Positions 1-5,745 of a stretch of DNA of 6,814 bases are shown piece by piece. The stretch spans positions 1-6,814 of the forward strand of contig DAOVSZ010000148.1 of NCBI GenBank assembly GCA_030627725.1. Direction: 5' to 3'. The notes below the pieces were generated by a model. The model saw only the letters and a program-made list of their open reading frames with translations. It was not told the DNA's origin and did no database searches. Source of the DNA: Desulfobulbaceae bacterium (GTDB lineage Bacteria > Desulfobacterota > Desulfobulbia > Desulfobulbales > DAOVSZ01). Numbering within the stretch: position 1 is the stretch's first letter; the number at the start of each line of letters is the position of its first letter. The translations under genes were made by a program, and so were the position numbers.

Positions 1-111
1 GGCATAAACTCCAGCAGGCTGACGAGCTATAGTTCGCTATGCGAGAAGGCCTGATCGAGTGCAGCTGGTGAGCGCAGCGAATGAGCGGATGGAGTACTGC
101 TGAATAGTTAC
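1..111 (-). mobile_element. Partial copy of a MITE-like element (inverted relative to 1958-2127)
   Basis: After removal of a 24-bp segment (65-88), this stretch matches the reverse complement of 1958-2044 at 83 of 87 positions, with mismatches at 22, 35, 58 and 96. It ends with the 12-bp terminal repeat CTGAATAGTTAC (100-111), the outer end of the complete copy. The rest of the element lies left of the window. It holds no open reading frame of note. If it inserted like the right copy, the 8 bases after it (TAAAATCA, 112-119) should recur just before its missing end. The extra 24 bp is rich in GAGCG and is absent from the other copy, so it is either an insertion here or a deletion there. Confidence 0.8.
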
Positions 112-119
112 TAAAATCA

Positions 120-147
120 TTGAATTTTATCTCTATAGCATTAAGAT
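120..147 (+). promoter_or_regulatory. Weak candidate promoter for the mlaD-lipoprotein pair
   Basis: TTGAAT (120-125) and TAAGAT (142-147) are separated by 16 bp. Each matches the sigma-70 consensus at 4 of 6 positions. They lie in the 69-bp AT-rich gap between the mobile element and the ATG at 181. AT-rich DNA gives such matches by chance, and the gene may instead be read from genes upstream of the window. The call rests on position and sequence only. Confidence 0.22.
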
Positions 148-180
148 GTTTATTTCTAAGATTTAAAAAAAGTTTTCTCT

Positions 181-1209
181 ATGGCTGACAAAAAGACAAA
201 ATTCATGGTCGGACTGTTCATGACATCCGGCATCGGCATTGGCCTTATTGCCGTTATCTGGCTTGGCATGAGTCATTTCTTCGAAGAAGGGATGTTGTAC
301 GCCACCTATATTGACCAGTCCGTCCAGGGGCTCGACGTTGATTCTCCGGTAAAATATCGCGGTGTTTCCATTGGACGGGTCGAACGTATTCAGGTTGCCC
401 CTGACTCACGCCTGATCAAGATAGTCATGAAAATAGACAACGGCATCAAGCTGGAAAATGATATGGTGGCCCAGTTGAAGGTTGTTGGTATCACAGGAAG
501 CATGTTTATCGAGGTGGACCGCACCCAACCGGGTGAGCCTGACTTCTCCCCCCACCTCAACTTCCCTTCCGAATACCCGATAATTGCATCAAAACCATCT
601 GATATCAGCAAGCTGGTTCGCGGTCTTGATGACGTTATAAAGGAAATTAACACCGTCGACCTTGAAGGAATTTCCGACAAAACCAAAAACATGCTTGACG
701 CTATCAACCAATCCATGGTCGATCTTGACCTGTCCGGGATCTCTGAAGACCTCAAGCTTCTTCTTGATAATATCAACAAAGATTTTGACAGTGAACGCTG
801 GATCGCGATCATCGAAGAGATCAATAAATCCGCTCAGCACCTGGAAAGCGTGCTCAAAAGGGCTGACACAAGTTTTCAGAGAGTAAACACCCTGCTGACC
901 CGTTTTGATGGAATAGTCGACAAAAATGAGGGGACCATTCATGAAGCGCTGGAGGAATTCAAGCTGACCGTGCAGAACACCAATAGATTTGTCTCCAATG
1001 CCGGCAATCTTGTTGATCGGACGGGTGATCATCTCGCCACTCTCAGCGACCAGCTTCTCACTGTCGGGCAGAACCTTGAAGAGGCAAGCATCAACCTCAA
1101 CCGTGGACTGAGTATGGCATCAAGCCATCCCTCTCAGATACTCTTTGGCGAACCGCCACCAGCAAGGCGGATAAAATTTCAAGACCCTCAGGCCCACAAC
1201 AGGGAATAG
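181..1209 (+). CDS. mlaD: MlaD/MCE-family lipid transport protein (substrate-binding component of an ABC transporter)
   Basis: This 342-residue protein has one N-terminal membrane anchor (about residues 9-30). An MCE/MlaD domain follows (about 38-116), containing GLDVDSPVKYRGVSIGRV and VVGITGSMFIEVD. A long helical region (about 140-312) and the proline-rich tail SQILFGEPPP (319-327) complete it. MCE proteins form periplasmic rings or tubes that carry phospholipids or other lipids between inner and outer membranes, working with an MlaE-type permease and MlaF-type ATPase; those genes are not in the window. The helical part contains an internal repeat, residues 160-176 against 183-199 (both D-L-x-G-I-S, period 23). 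ATG 181 is the only standard start after the in-frame stop at 157-159, barring a GTT-type codon. No clear Shine-Dalgarno sequence precedes it. The lipoprotein gene begins 7 bp after the stop. The family is clear; mlaD rather than a pqiB-like name is a convention choice. Confidence 0.9.
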   Translation: MADKKTKFMVGLFMTSGIGIGLIAVIWLGMSHFFEEGMLYATYIDQSVQGLDVDSPVKYRGVSIGRVERIQVAPDSRLIKIVMKIDNGIKLENDMVAQLKVVGITGSMFIEVDRTQPGEPDFSPHLNFPSEYPIIASKPSDISKLVRGLDDVIKEINTVDLEGISDKTKNMLDAINQSMVDLDLSGISEDLKLLLDNINKDFDSERWIAIIEEINKSAQHLESVLKRADTSFQRVNTLLTRFDGIVDKNEGTIHEALEEFKLTVQNTNRFVSNAGNLVDRTGDHLATLSDQLLTVGQNLEEASINLNRGLSMASSHPSQILFGEPPPARRIKFQDPQAHNRE

Positions 1210-1216
1210 AAATACC

Positions 1217-1915
1217 ATGAAAAGAATGACTCCAGCACATACCATCCCATGCCGCCTGTTCATGCGCGCCGGCAAGGCAGGATTTTTAATTCCGGCTCTC
1301 CTGGTTTTCCTGTCTGCCGGAATGACTGGATGTATCACTGTAAAACAGCCGTATAACAAAATTTCATACTACACCCTTGAATACGACCCACCGCCAATTT
1401 CCGACCTCACACCGCTTCCTGCCTCAATCCGGATTGAACGGTTTACAGTGGCGCCAAGCTATAATACGGAAAATATGATCTTCCGGGAAAAGGCATACAC
1501 CCGAGATGCCTATCCCTATCACAAATGGCACGCAAATCCGGGAAGACTTGTCCAGGATTTCCTCAAAAGAGACCTCCTGAAAAGCGGCCTGTTCACAGCT
1601 GTCTTTCCTGCAACGGGCCGGTTTGCCGCTTCCTACGTCCTGAACGGTTCCGTAGATGAATTTCTTGAGCACGACAATGCGAAAAACTGGGAAGTGGTCC
1701 TCGCTGTTAGTCTCACCCTGCTGGCGGCAAATGAACCGGACAGCAGCAAACAGATCGTCTTTCAAAAGAGTTTTACCAAACGCCAGACCTGCGAAAAGAA
1801 AAATCCGCAGGCCGTGGCAAAGGCGATGAGTTTTGCGATGTCCGCCCTCTCAACAGATATTATACGCACAATCCATGCGATGCTTGGAGAGAAGAGACTT
1901 TCTTTTTCAATGTAA
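1217..1915 (+). CDS. ABC-type transport auxiliary lipoprotein (PqiC-like)
   Basis: This 232-residue protein has an N-terminal hydrophobic segment (about 22-35) ending in the lipobox-like M-T-G-C with Cys39. This predicts signal peptidase II cleavage and lipid attachment. The mature part opens with YNKISYYTLEYDPP, which resembles the start of the ABC-transport auxiliary lipoprotein family (PqiC type, Pfam ABC_trans_aux). Proteins of this family sit in the outer membrane and work with MCE-type transporters, which fits the MCE gene 7 bp upstream. The ATG at 1217 is chosen because AGGGAA (1201-1206) lies about 10 nt before it, overlapping the end of mlaD, so translation is probably coupled. A later ATG at 1262 would give a more typical 24-residue signal sequence but has no visible ribosome binding site. 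The bound lipid cannot be inferred. Confidence 0.82.
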   Translation: MKRMTPAHTIPCRLFMRAGKAGFLIPALLVFLSAGMTGCITVKQPYNKISYYTLEYDPPPISDLTPLPASIRIERFTVAPSYNTENMIFREKAYTRDAYPYHKWHANPGRLVQDFLKRDLLKSGLFTAVFPATGRFAASYVLNGSVDEFLEHDNAKNWEVVLAVSLTLLAANEPDSSKQIVFQKSFTKRQTCEKKNPQAVAKAMSFAMSALSTDIIRTIHAMLGEKRLSFSM

Positions 1916-1919
1916 ATTG

Positions 1920-1937
1920 AGTTGAAATTATTCAACT
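1920..1937 (+). terminator. Weak candidate terminator after the lipoprotein gene
   Basis: AGTTGAA (1920-1926) pairs perfectly with TTCAACT (1931-1937) around a 4-base loop, just after the stop at 1913-1915. The stem is AT-rich and only a short TTTC follows, so termination would be inefficient. The palindrome-rich element at 1958-2127 may contribute. Confidence 0.3.
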
Positions 1938-1949
1938 TTCATAATAAAC

Positions 1950-1957
1950 TTAAATTC
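1950..1957 (+). repeat. Left copy of 8-bp target-site duplication
   Basis: TTAAATTC lies directly before the GTAAC end of the element and recurs exactly at 2128-2135, directly after its other end. Such a short direct repeat touching both ends is the usual mark of transposase-mediated insertion. Removing the element and one copy gives a plausible continuous AT-rich empty site. Confidence 0.8.
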
Positions 1958-2127
1958 GTAACTATTCAGCAGCACTCCATCTGCACACGATCAGGCCTTC
2001 TCGCATAGCCAACTATAGCTCGACAGCCTGCTGGAGTTTATGCCCGGATGGGTACACATCTGAAGCACTGCTGAACAGTTACAGGATGGAGTTTAGGCTA
2101 TGTTTGCCGCTCCACCTGAATAGTTAC
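1958..2127 (+). mobile_element. Complete MITE-like non-autonomous element, 170 bp, with TIRs
   Basis: The element begins with GTAACTATTCAG (1958-1969) and ends with its exact reverse complement CTGAATAGTTAC (2116-2127). An 8-bp direct repeat TTAAATTC flanks it on both sides. It encodes no protein. Its left 87 bp also occur, inverted, at 1-111. A further near-copy of the end sequence, CTGAACAGTTAC, lies inside at 2071-2082, and GGAGTTTATGC (2033-2043) is echoed by GGAGTTTAGGC (2088-2098). This suggests a 125-bp core (1958-2082) with a 45-bp tail. Ends starting GTAA with 8-bp target duplications are features of the IS66 family as I know it, so an IS66-type transposase elsewhere in the genome is a reasonable guess for the mobilising enzyme. 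No transposase is seen here. Confidence 0.85.
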
Positions 2128-2135
2128 TTAAATTC
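2128..2135 (+). repeat. Right copy of 8-bp target-site duplication
   Basis: TTAAATTC directly follows the CTGAATAGTTAC end of the element and is identical to 1950-1957. It leads into TATAAG (2136-2141), a possible -10-like hexamer for the small downstream gene, although no matching -35 was found at normal spacing. Confidence 0.8.
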
Positions 2136-2208
2136 TATAAGACTGTTACGTTAGTCTGACAGACGTGAAAGCGACTAGAAACTGACTCCTGGCAAGAGAG
2201 GATTAAAA

Positions 2209-2406
2209 ATGGACGGACAATATCAAGCTGGCTGGTACGAACACCCGCAATACGGGCTCATTAAGATATTTGAAACGGAAGGCGGATGGGTTTATGTGTG
2301 CTATACGTCTTCAGGCTCAAAAGCTATTTCAAGTAAAAAAGATCTCGACAGCTGGACCTGGGTGGCCAGCGAACCGAACGAAAATCTGGTTTACGATGAT
2401 GAGTGA
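2209..2406 (+). CDS. Small protein of unknown function, 65 aa
   Basis: I do not recognise this protein. It is a 65-residue soluble polypeptide without a signal peptide or membrane segment, unusually rich in aromatic residues (GWYEHPQYG, GGWVYVCY, SWTWV) and acidic at the C-terminus (NLVYDDE). Alternating hydrophobic and polar residues suggest a small beta-sheet fold, possibly SH3-like; this is only an impression. It is likely a real gene because AGAGAGGA (2195-2202) lies 6 nt before the ATG and a strong terminator follows 22 nt after the stop. It stands alone between the mobile element and the convergent aminotransferase gene, so context gives no hint of function. Confidence 0.72.
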   Translation: MDGQYQAGWYEHPQYGLIKIFETEGGWVYVCYTSSGSKAISSKKDLDSWTWVASEPNENLVYDDE

Positions 2407-2428
2407 TCTCGCCTGACACGCGATATAC

Positions 2429-2473
2429 AAAAAAAGGGAACGGAAAAAATGAATTTTCCGTTCCCTTTTTTTT
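2429..2473. terminator. Strong bidirectional rho-independent terminator
   Basis: A perfect 19-bp stem (2429-2447 with 2454-2472) with core GGGAACGG/CCGTTCCC encloses a 6-base loop. It is bordered by an A-run on one side and a T-run on the other, so it has a U-tract when read in either direction. It lies between the small gene ending at 2406 and the aminotransferase gene ending at 2507 on the other strand, and so serves both. Confidence 0.93.
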
Positions 2474-2506
2474 ATTTTTACATCAAGTGGTTTTCCTGCG
2501 GACTGC

Positions 2507-3715
2507 TTAAGAGAGTTTAGCAAGAGCCTCTCGCAACCGCTTCATTCCCTCCTCAAGAACATCCATGGACGTCGCAAAGGAAAACCGGATAAATGCGTCC
2601 GCACCAAAGGCTGCGCCCGGCACCGTAGCAAGAAGCGCCTCATCGAGCAAATAGTCTGCAAGTTCTACCGAGTTGGTGATCTTCTTGTCACCGGCGGTCC
2701 TGCCGAAATATGATGAGAGGTTGGGGAAGACATAAAAGGCCCCTTTTGGATTAACACAGGTGACGCCTGGAATCGAACGAAGCGCACCAACGATGTACTC
2801 CCGACGTGGAATAAATGCCTCTTTCATTGTTACCGGAAAATCCTGCGGACCGGAGACAGCCGCCAGCGCCGCCTTCTGTGCAACTGACGACGGGTTGGAT
2901 GTACTCTGGCTCTGAATCTTGTTCATTGCCGCGATAATATGTTTCGGACCGGCAGTATACCCGATACGCCACCCTGTCATCGCAAACGACTTGGAAACTC
3001 CATTCAAAACAAGTGTCTGGTCGACCAATCTTTTGTCAACATCAAGAATATGAGGCAGTGTGCCCTCCTCATAGACAATCGTATCATATATATCATCCGT
3101 AATGATGACCCATCCATTCTGAAGCGCGGCCTTGCCGATTGCCTCAAGAGTAGCTTGAGAAAAAATAGACCCGGTCGGATTCGAAGGGCTGTTCAAGATA
3201 ATACAGCGTGTATTAGGTGTGATATATTTTTCCAGAATGCCGACTTCAAGATCAAAATCCTTTGCCTCATCCAAAGGAACAAGCACCGGCGTAGCCCCTG
3301 CAAGTTCAACTATCGGCGGATACGACACCCAGTATGGGGTGGGAATCAGGACCTCGTCACCTGGACCGAAAAGCGCCTGGGCCATATTGTAGAGACCGTG
3401 TTTGCCGCCGCAGGCAACCTGTATCTGGTCCGGCTCGTACGTCCAACCCTTATCTTCCTTAAATCTCGCACAGACCGCCTCACGAAGTTCCAGAATGCCT
3501 GGAACTGCGGTATAACGATGAAAACCCTCGTCAATAGCAGCCTTTCCAGCCTCACAAACATGAGGCGGGGTATCAAAATCCGGCTCCCCCACACTGAAGT
3601 TCAGCACGTCAGCCCCGGAAGCCTTTAAGGCCTTAGCCTTGGCATTTACCGCCAGTGTCGGTGAAGGTTTGATCTGCCTGACCCGTTCCGCCAATTGTAT
3701 TTCCTGCGTTGTCAT
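2507..3715 (-). CDS. aspC: Aspartate aminotransferase, PLP-dependent (class I/II, Ib-like)
   Basis: This 402-residue fold-type I aminotransferase transfers the amino group between aspartate and 2-oxoglutarate in the cytoplasm. Visible hallmarks are SVGEPDFDTP (41-50), NSPSNPTG with Asn179, TDDIY with Asp207 and Tyr210 contacting the cofactor, and SKSFAMTGWRIGY with Lys242 as the Schiff-base lysine. Arg377 in FIRFSF is the likely alpha-carboxylate-binding arginine. The opening (AERVRQIKPSPTLAVNAKAKAL) is typical of the Ib group, which includes Thermus-type enzymes and some bifunctional aspartate/prephenate aminotransferases. Substrate range is therefore not settled. ATG 3715 is supported by AAGGA (3723-3727) about 7 nt upstream. 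It is the last gene of the minus-strand series, 109 bp after truA, and ends at the shared terminator 2429-2473. Confidence 0.93.
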   Translation of the reverse strand: MTTQEIQLAERVRQIKPSPTLAVNAKAKALKASGADVLNFSVGEPDFDTPPHVCEAGKAAIDEGFHRYTAVPGILELREAVCARFKEDKGWTYEPDQIQVACGGKHGLYNMAQALFGPGDEVLIPTPYWVSYPPIVELAGATPVLVPLDEAKDFDLEVGILEKYITPNTRCIILNSPSNPTGSIFSQATLEAIGKAALQNGWVIITDDIYDTIVYEEGTLPHILDVDKRLVDQTLVLNGVSKSFAMTGWRIGYTAGPKHIIAAMNKIQSQSTSNPSSVAQKAALAAVSGPQDFPVTMKEAFIPRREYIVGALRSIPGVTCVNPKGAFYVFPNLSSYFGRTAGDKKITNSVELADYLLDEALLATVPGAAFGADAFIRFSFATSMDVLEEGMKRLREALAKLS

Positions 3716-3803
3716 TACAATGTCCTTATTATACCTATTGTTAACCTTGAACCTCGAACTCCAGACTTATCTACGATTTTAACAAAAAAATACCACCATT
3801 AAA

Positions 3804-3831
3804 ATCAAAATACGATCGAAATAATCAATCG
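3804..3831 (-). terminator. Possible weak terminator at the end of truA
   Basis: On the minus strand ACGATTGA pairs with TCGATCGT (one G-U pair) around a 5-base loop, at 3811-3831, followed by ATTTTGA. The stem overlaps the truA stop codon and the T-run is interrupted. Partial read-through into aspC is as likely as termination. Confidence 0.35.
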
Positions 3832-4598
3832 TAAAAAACTTCCTTCAAAAAAAGCCCCCTGGCAGGTGCGGTAGGTCCTGCTGCCGATCGATCGCATGCT
3901 TTTATCACATTTCTAAATTCGTCGACAGTCCGTCTCCCCTGGCCAACCTCAATCAGAGTGCCGACGATATTCCTGACCATATGACGCAAAAATCCGTCGC
4001 CGGTTATTCCAAAAACAAACCTTTCAGAACCTTCTTCCGCCCGATCCAGGCAGGCTGAAAAAATCTCTCTCACCGCCCCTCTTCCCGAATCCTTATATTC
4101 TCTTGAACCACTGGCCTCAAAAGAAGAAAAATCCTGCTCGCCGATTATTACATCGAGACATTCACGCATGGCTGAAATATCAAGCGGCCCCCTGAAATGA
4201 GCGCAATAGAGCCTTTCGGTAGGGAGAATAACCTCTTGAAAGCTGAAGACGTATACATATTTTTTCCCAGTCGCGCTGTATCTGGCATGGAACTCCGCCG
4301 ATTCTTCAGAGACGGAAAGGACGCGGATATCGTCCGGAAGCATACTGTTCAGGCCTTTCAAAAATCCGGAACAGGGTATTGAAGAGATGGTATGAAAATT
4401 TGCAACCATCCCCAGAGCATGGACACCAGCGTCTGTTCTCCCTGAACCGTGCAGCGCCGGAGAGTCCCCTGTCATCACAGCGATCCTCTCTTCGAGAATT
4501 CCCTGTATGGTTTCTTCTTTCTTCTGCCGCTGCCAACCGGCATACGATGTCCCGTCATATGCCAGGACGAGCTTGATATTTCGGGTGGTCGCATCCAT
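3825..4598 (-). CDS. truA: tRNA pseudouridine(38-40) synthase TruA
   Basis: TruA converts uridines 38-40 of the tRNA anticodon arm to pseudouridine. From ATG 4598 the protein has 257 residues, the normal TruA length. It starts with KLVLAYDGTSYAGWQRQ, carries the catalytic motif GSGRTDAGVHA with Asp56 as the presumed nucleophile, and has FLRHMVRNIVGTLIEVG in the C-terminal half, all typical of the family. The start is taken at the ATG that overlaps the argC stop as TGATG, implying translational coupling. A TTG immediately upstream (4599-4601) would add one residue and is less likely. No good separate Shine-Dalgarno sequence is visible, consistent with re-initiation by ribosomes ending argC. 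Confidence 0.95.
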   Translation of the reverse strand: MDATTRNIKLVLAYDGTSYAGWQRQKKEETIQGILEERIAVMTGDSPALHGSGRTDAGVHALGMVANFHTISSIPCSGFLKGLNSMLPDDIRVLSVSEESAEFHARYSATGKKYVYVFSFQEVILPTERLYCAHFRGPLDISAMRECLDVIIGEQDFSSFEASGSREYKDSGRGAVREIFSACLDRAEEGSERFVFGITGDGFLRHMVRNIVGTLIEVGQGRRTVDEFRNVIKACDRSAAGPTAPARGLFLKEVFYD

Positions 4599-5635
4599 CA
4601 AGGAAACAGCGGAACAATACCAAGCCCCATCGTCTCCTCAAGGCCGCACATAAGATTCATGTTCTGGACCGCCTGCCCTGCCGCCCCCTTGACCAGATTG
4701 TCGATAGCGGAGAGAATGATGATCCGCCCGGTCCGTTTGTCCAGTTTCATCCCGATATCACAGAAATTACTGCCGCGGACATACTGAGTCAGGGGATATA
4801 TGCCTGCCTCACACACCCGGACAAAGGGCTCGTGCGCGTATTGTTTTTCATAGAGATCCCTGATGGATTTTTCATCCGTGTCTCCGGATGTTGCGGCATA
4901 AATGGTGCTTAAAATCCCCCGCGACATGGGTACAAGGTGCGGGGTAAACGAAAGCTTTAAGGCTTTGCCGCACAATTCACTCAACTCCTGTTCAATCTCG
5001 GGTGTATGGCGGTGCTCACCAACCTTATAAGCCTGGAAACCGTCAGCGACCTCACAGAACAGGGTCCCGGTCTGAGCGCTCCGGCCGGCGCCTGAAGCGC
5101 CTGATTTGGAGTCTGCAACAACAGTATCAGGGTCGATAAGGCCTGCTTTCAGCAAAGGAGCGACGCCAAGAATAACACTGGTTGGATAACAACCGGGATT
5201 CGCGACAAGCCTTGCTTTTGCGATCTTCTCCCGATACAGTTCCGGGAGCCCGTAAACCGCCTCTTCAAGATACGTGGTCGCTGTATGGGCCTGATACCAC
5301 TCTTCATAGACCTTGGCATCACGGATCCTGAAATCGGCGCTTAAGTCAACGACCTTTTTCCCTGCCTCTATGAATTCCGGCACCAGTGCCATTGCTGTCT
5401 GATGAGGCACTGCAGTAAAAAAAAGATCCGCCCGATCGACCAGATCTTTCAGCACCACATCCTCACATACAATATCAACCATCCCTTTCAGACTCGGGAA
5501 AACCCCGGCAAGAGCTTTTCCCGCATACTGCCGTGAGGTTGCAACAGTCAATTCTACCTCGGGATGGGCAGAAAGAATCCTCGCCAACTCCACTCCCGTA
5601 TATCCTGAAGCGCCGACAATACCTACTTTTATCAT
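4598..5635 (-). CDS. argC: N-acetyl-gamma-glutamyl-phosphate reductase
   Basis: ArgC reduces N-acetyl-glutamyl-5-phosphate to the semialdehyde with NADPH, the third step of arginine (ornithine) biosynthesis. The 345-residue protein has the dinucleotide-binding loop GASGYTG (8-14). The catalytic cysteine is in ANPGCYPTS (Cys149), followed by SGASGAGR (178-185) and HRHTPEIEQ with the presumed catalytic histidine (about 208-210). Length and motifs fit the common long (type 1) form. ATG 5635 is supported by AGGTGA about 5-7 nt upstream. The gene overlaps truA downstream by one base and follows rpsI after a 110-bp gap containing a terminator. No arginine repressor site was recognised. No other arg gene is in the window. 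Confidence 0.96.
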   Translation of the reverse strand: MIKVGIVGASGYTGVELARILSAHPEVELTVATSRQYAGKALAGVFPSLKGMVDIVCEDVVLKDLVDRADLFFTAVPHQTAMALVPEFIEAGKKVVDLSADFRIRDAKVYEEWYQAHTATTYLEEAVYGLPELYREKIAKARLVANPGCYPTSVILGVAPLLKAGLIDPDTVVADSKSGASGAGRSAQTGTLFCEVADGFQAYKVGEHRHTPEIEQELSELCGKALKLSFTPHLVPMSRGILSTIYAATSGDTDEKSIRDLYEKQYAHEPFVRVCEAGIYPLTQYVRGSNFCDIGMKLDKRTGRIIILSAIDNLVKGAAGQAVQNMNLMCGLEETMGLGIVPLFP

Positions 5636-5661
5636 ATCTTCACCTGCTCAGGTTTTTACAT

Positions 5662-5694
5662 AAAAAAAGGGGAAGCGCGTATAACGACTTCCCC
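5662..5694 (-). terminator. Rho-independent terminator after rpsI
   Basis: On the minus strand GGGGAAG (5688-5694) pairs with CTTCCCC (5669-5675), and seven T residues follow (5668-5662). The other direction lacks a T-run, so it acts on the minus strand only. It ends the rplM-rpsI transcript and lies only about 26 nt before the argC start, so it could also act as an attenuator for argC. Confidence 0.88.
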
Positions 5695-5706
5695 CAAAAC
5701 ATAATC

Positions 5707-5725
5707 CTGTCCGCGATGCAGACAG
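5707..5725. other. Additional hairpin between rpsI and argC
   Basis: CTGTC and GACAG arms extend to an 8-bp stem with one G-U pair when read as minus-strand RNA, around a 3-base loop. It lies 20 nt after the rpsI stop and just before the stronger terminator. No uninterrupted T-run follows. It may help termination or protect the 3' end of the mRNA. Confidence 0.4.
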
Positions 5726-5745
5726 AAAAGATGTATAAACAGAAA

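Noticed and set aside
589..1032. Antisense open frame within mlaD
   Set aside because: It lies opposite a well-supported MCE-family coding region, and its translation shows no recognisable domain.
1..2127. The two element copies as ends of a composite transposon carrying mlaD and the lipoprotein gene
   Set aside because: The right copy has its own 8-bp target duplication on both sides, which indicates an independent insertion, and no transposase is present.
1958..2127. CRISPR or REP/BIME interpretation of the repeats
   Set aside because: There are no regularly spaced identical repeats with unique spacers; terminal inverted repeats plus a target duplication fit a MITE better.
2939..3628. Open frame of 229 codons on the + strand inside the aminotransferase gene
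   Set aside because: It is antisense to a gene with full family motifs, and its translation is basic, low in recognisable motifs and without a ribosome binding site.
3728..3733. Perfect TATAAT on the minus strand, 12 nt before the aspC start, as a -10 box
   Set aside because: Transcription from it would begin inside or after the AAGGA ribosome binding site, leaving an almost leaderless mRNA, and no good -35 is found at 16-18 bp.
4599..4601. TTG as the truA start
   Set aside because: The ATG at 4598 overlaps the argC stop as TGATG, a common coupling arrangement, and differs by only one residue.
5642..5653. Palindrome ACCTGCTCAGGT near the argC ribosome binding site as an operator
   Set aside because: The stem is at most 4-5 bp with a tiny loop, resembles no known arginine regulator site, and can arise by chance.
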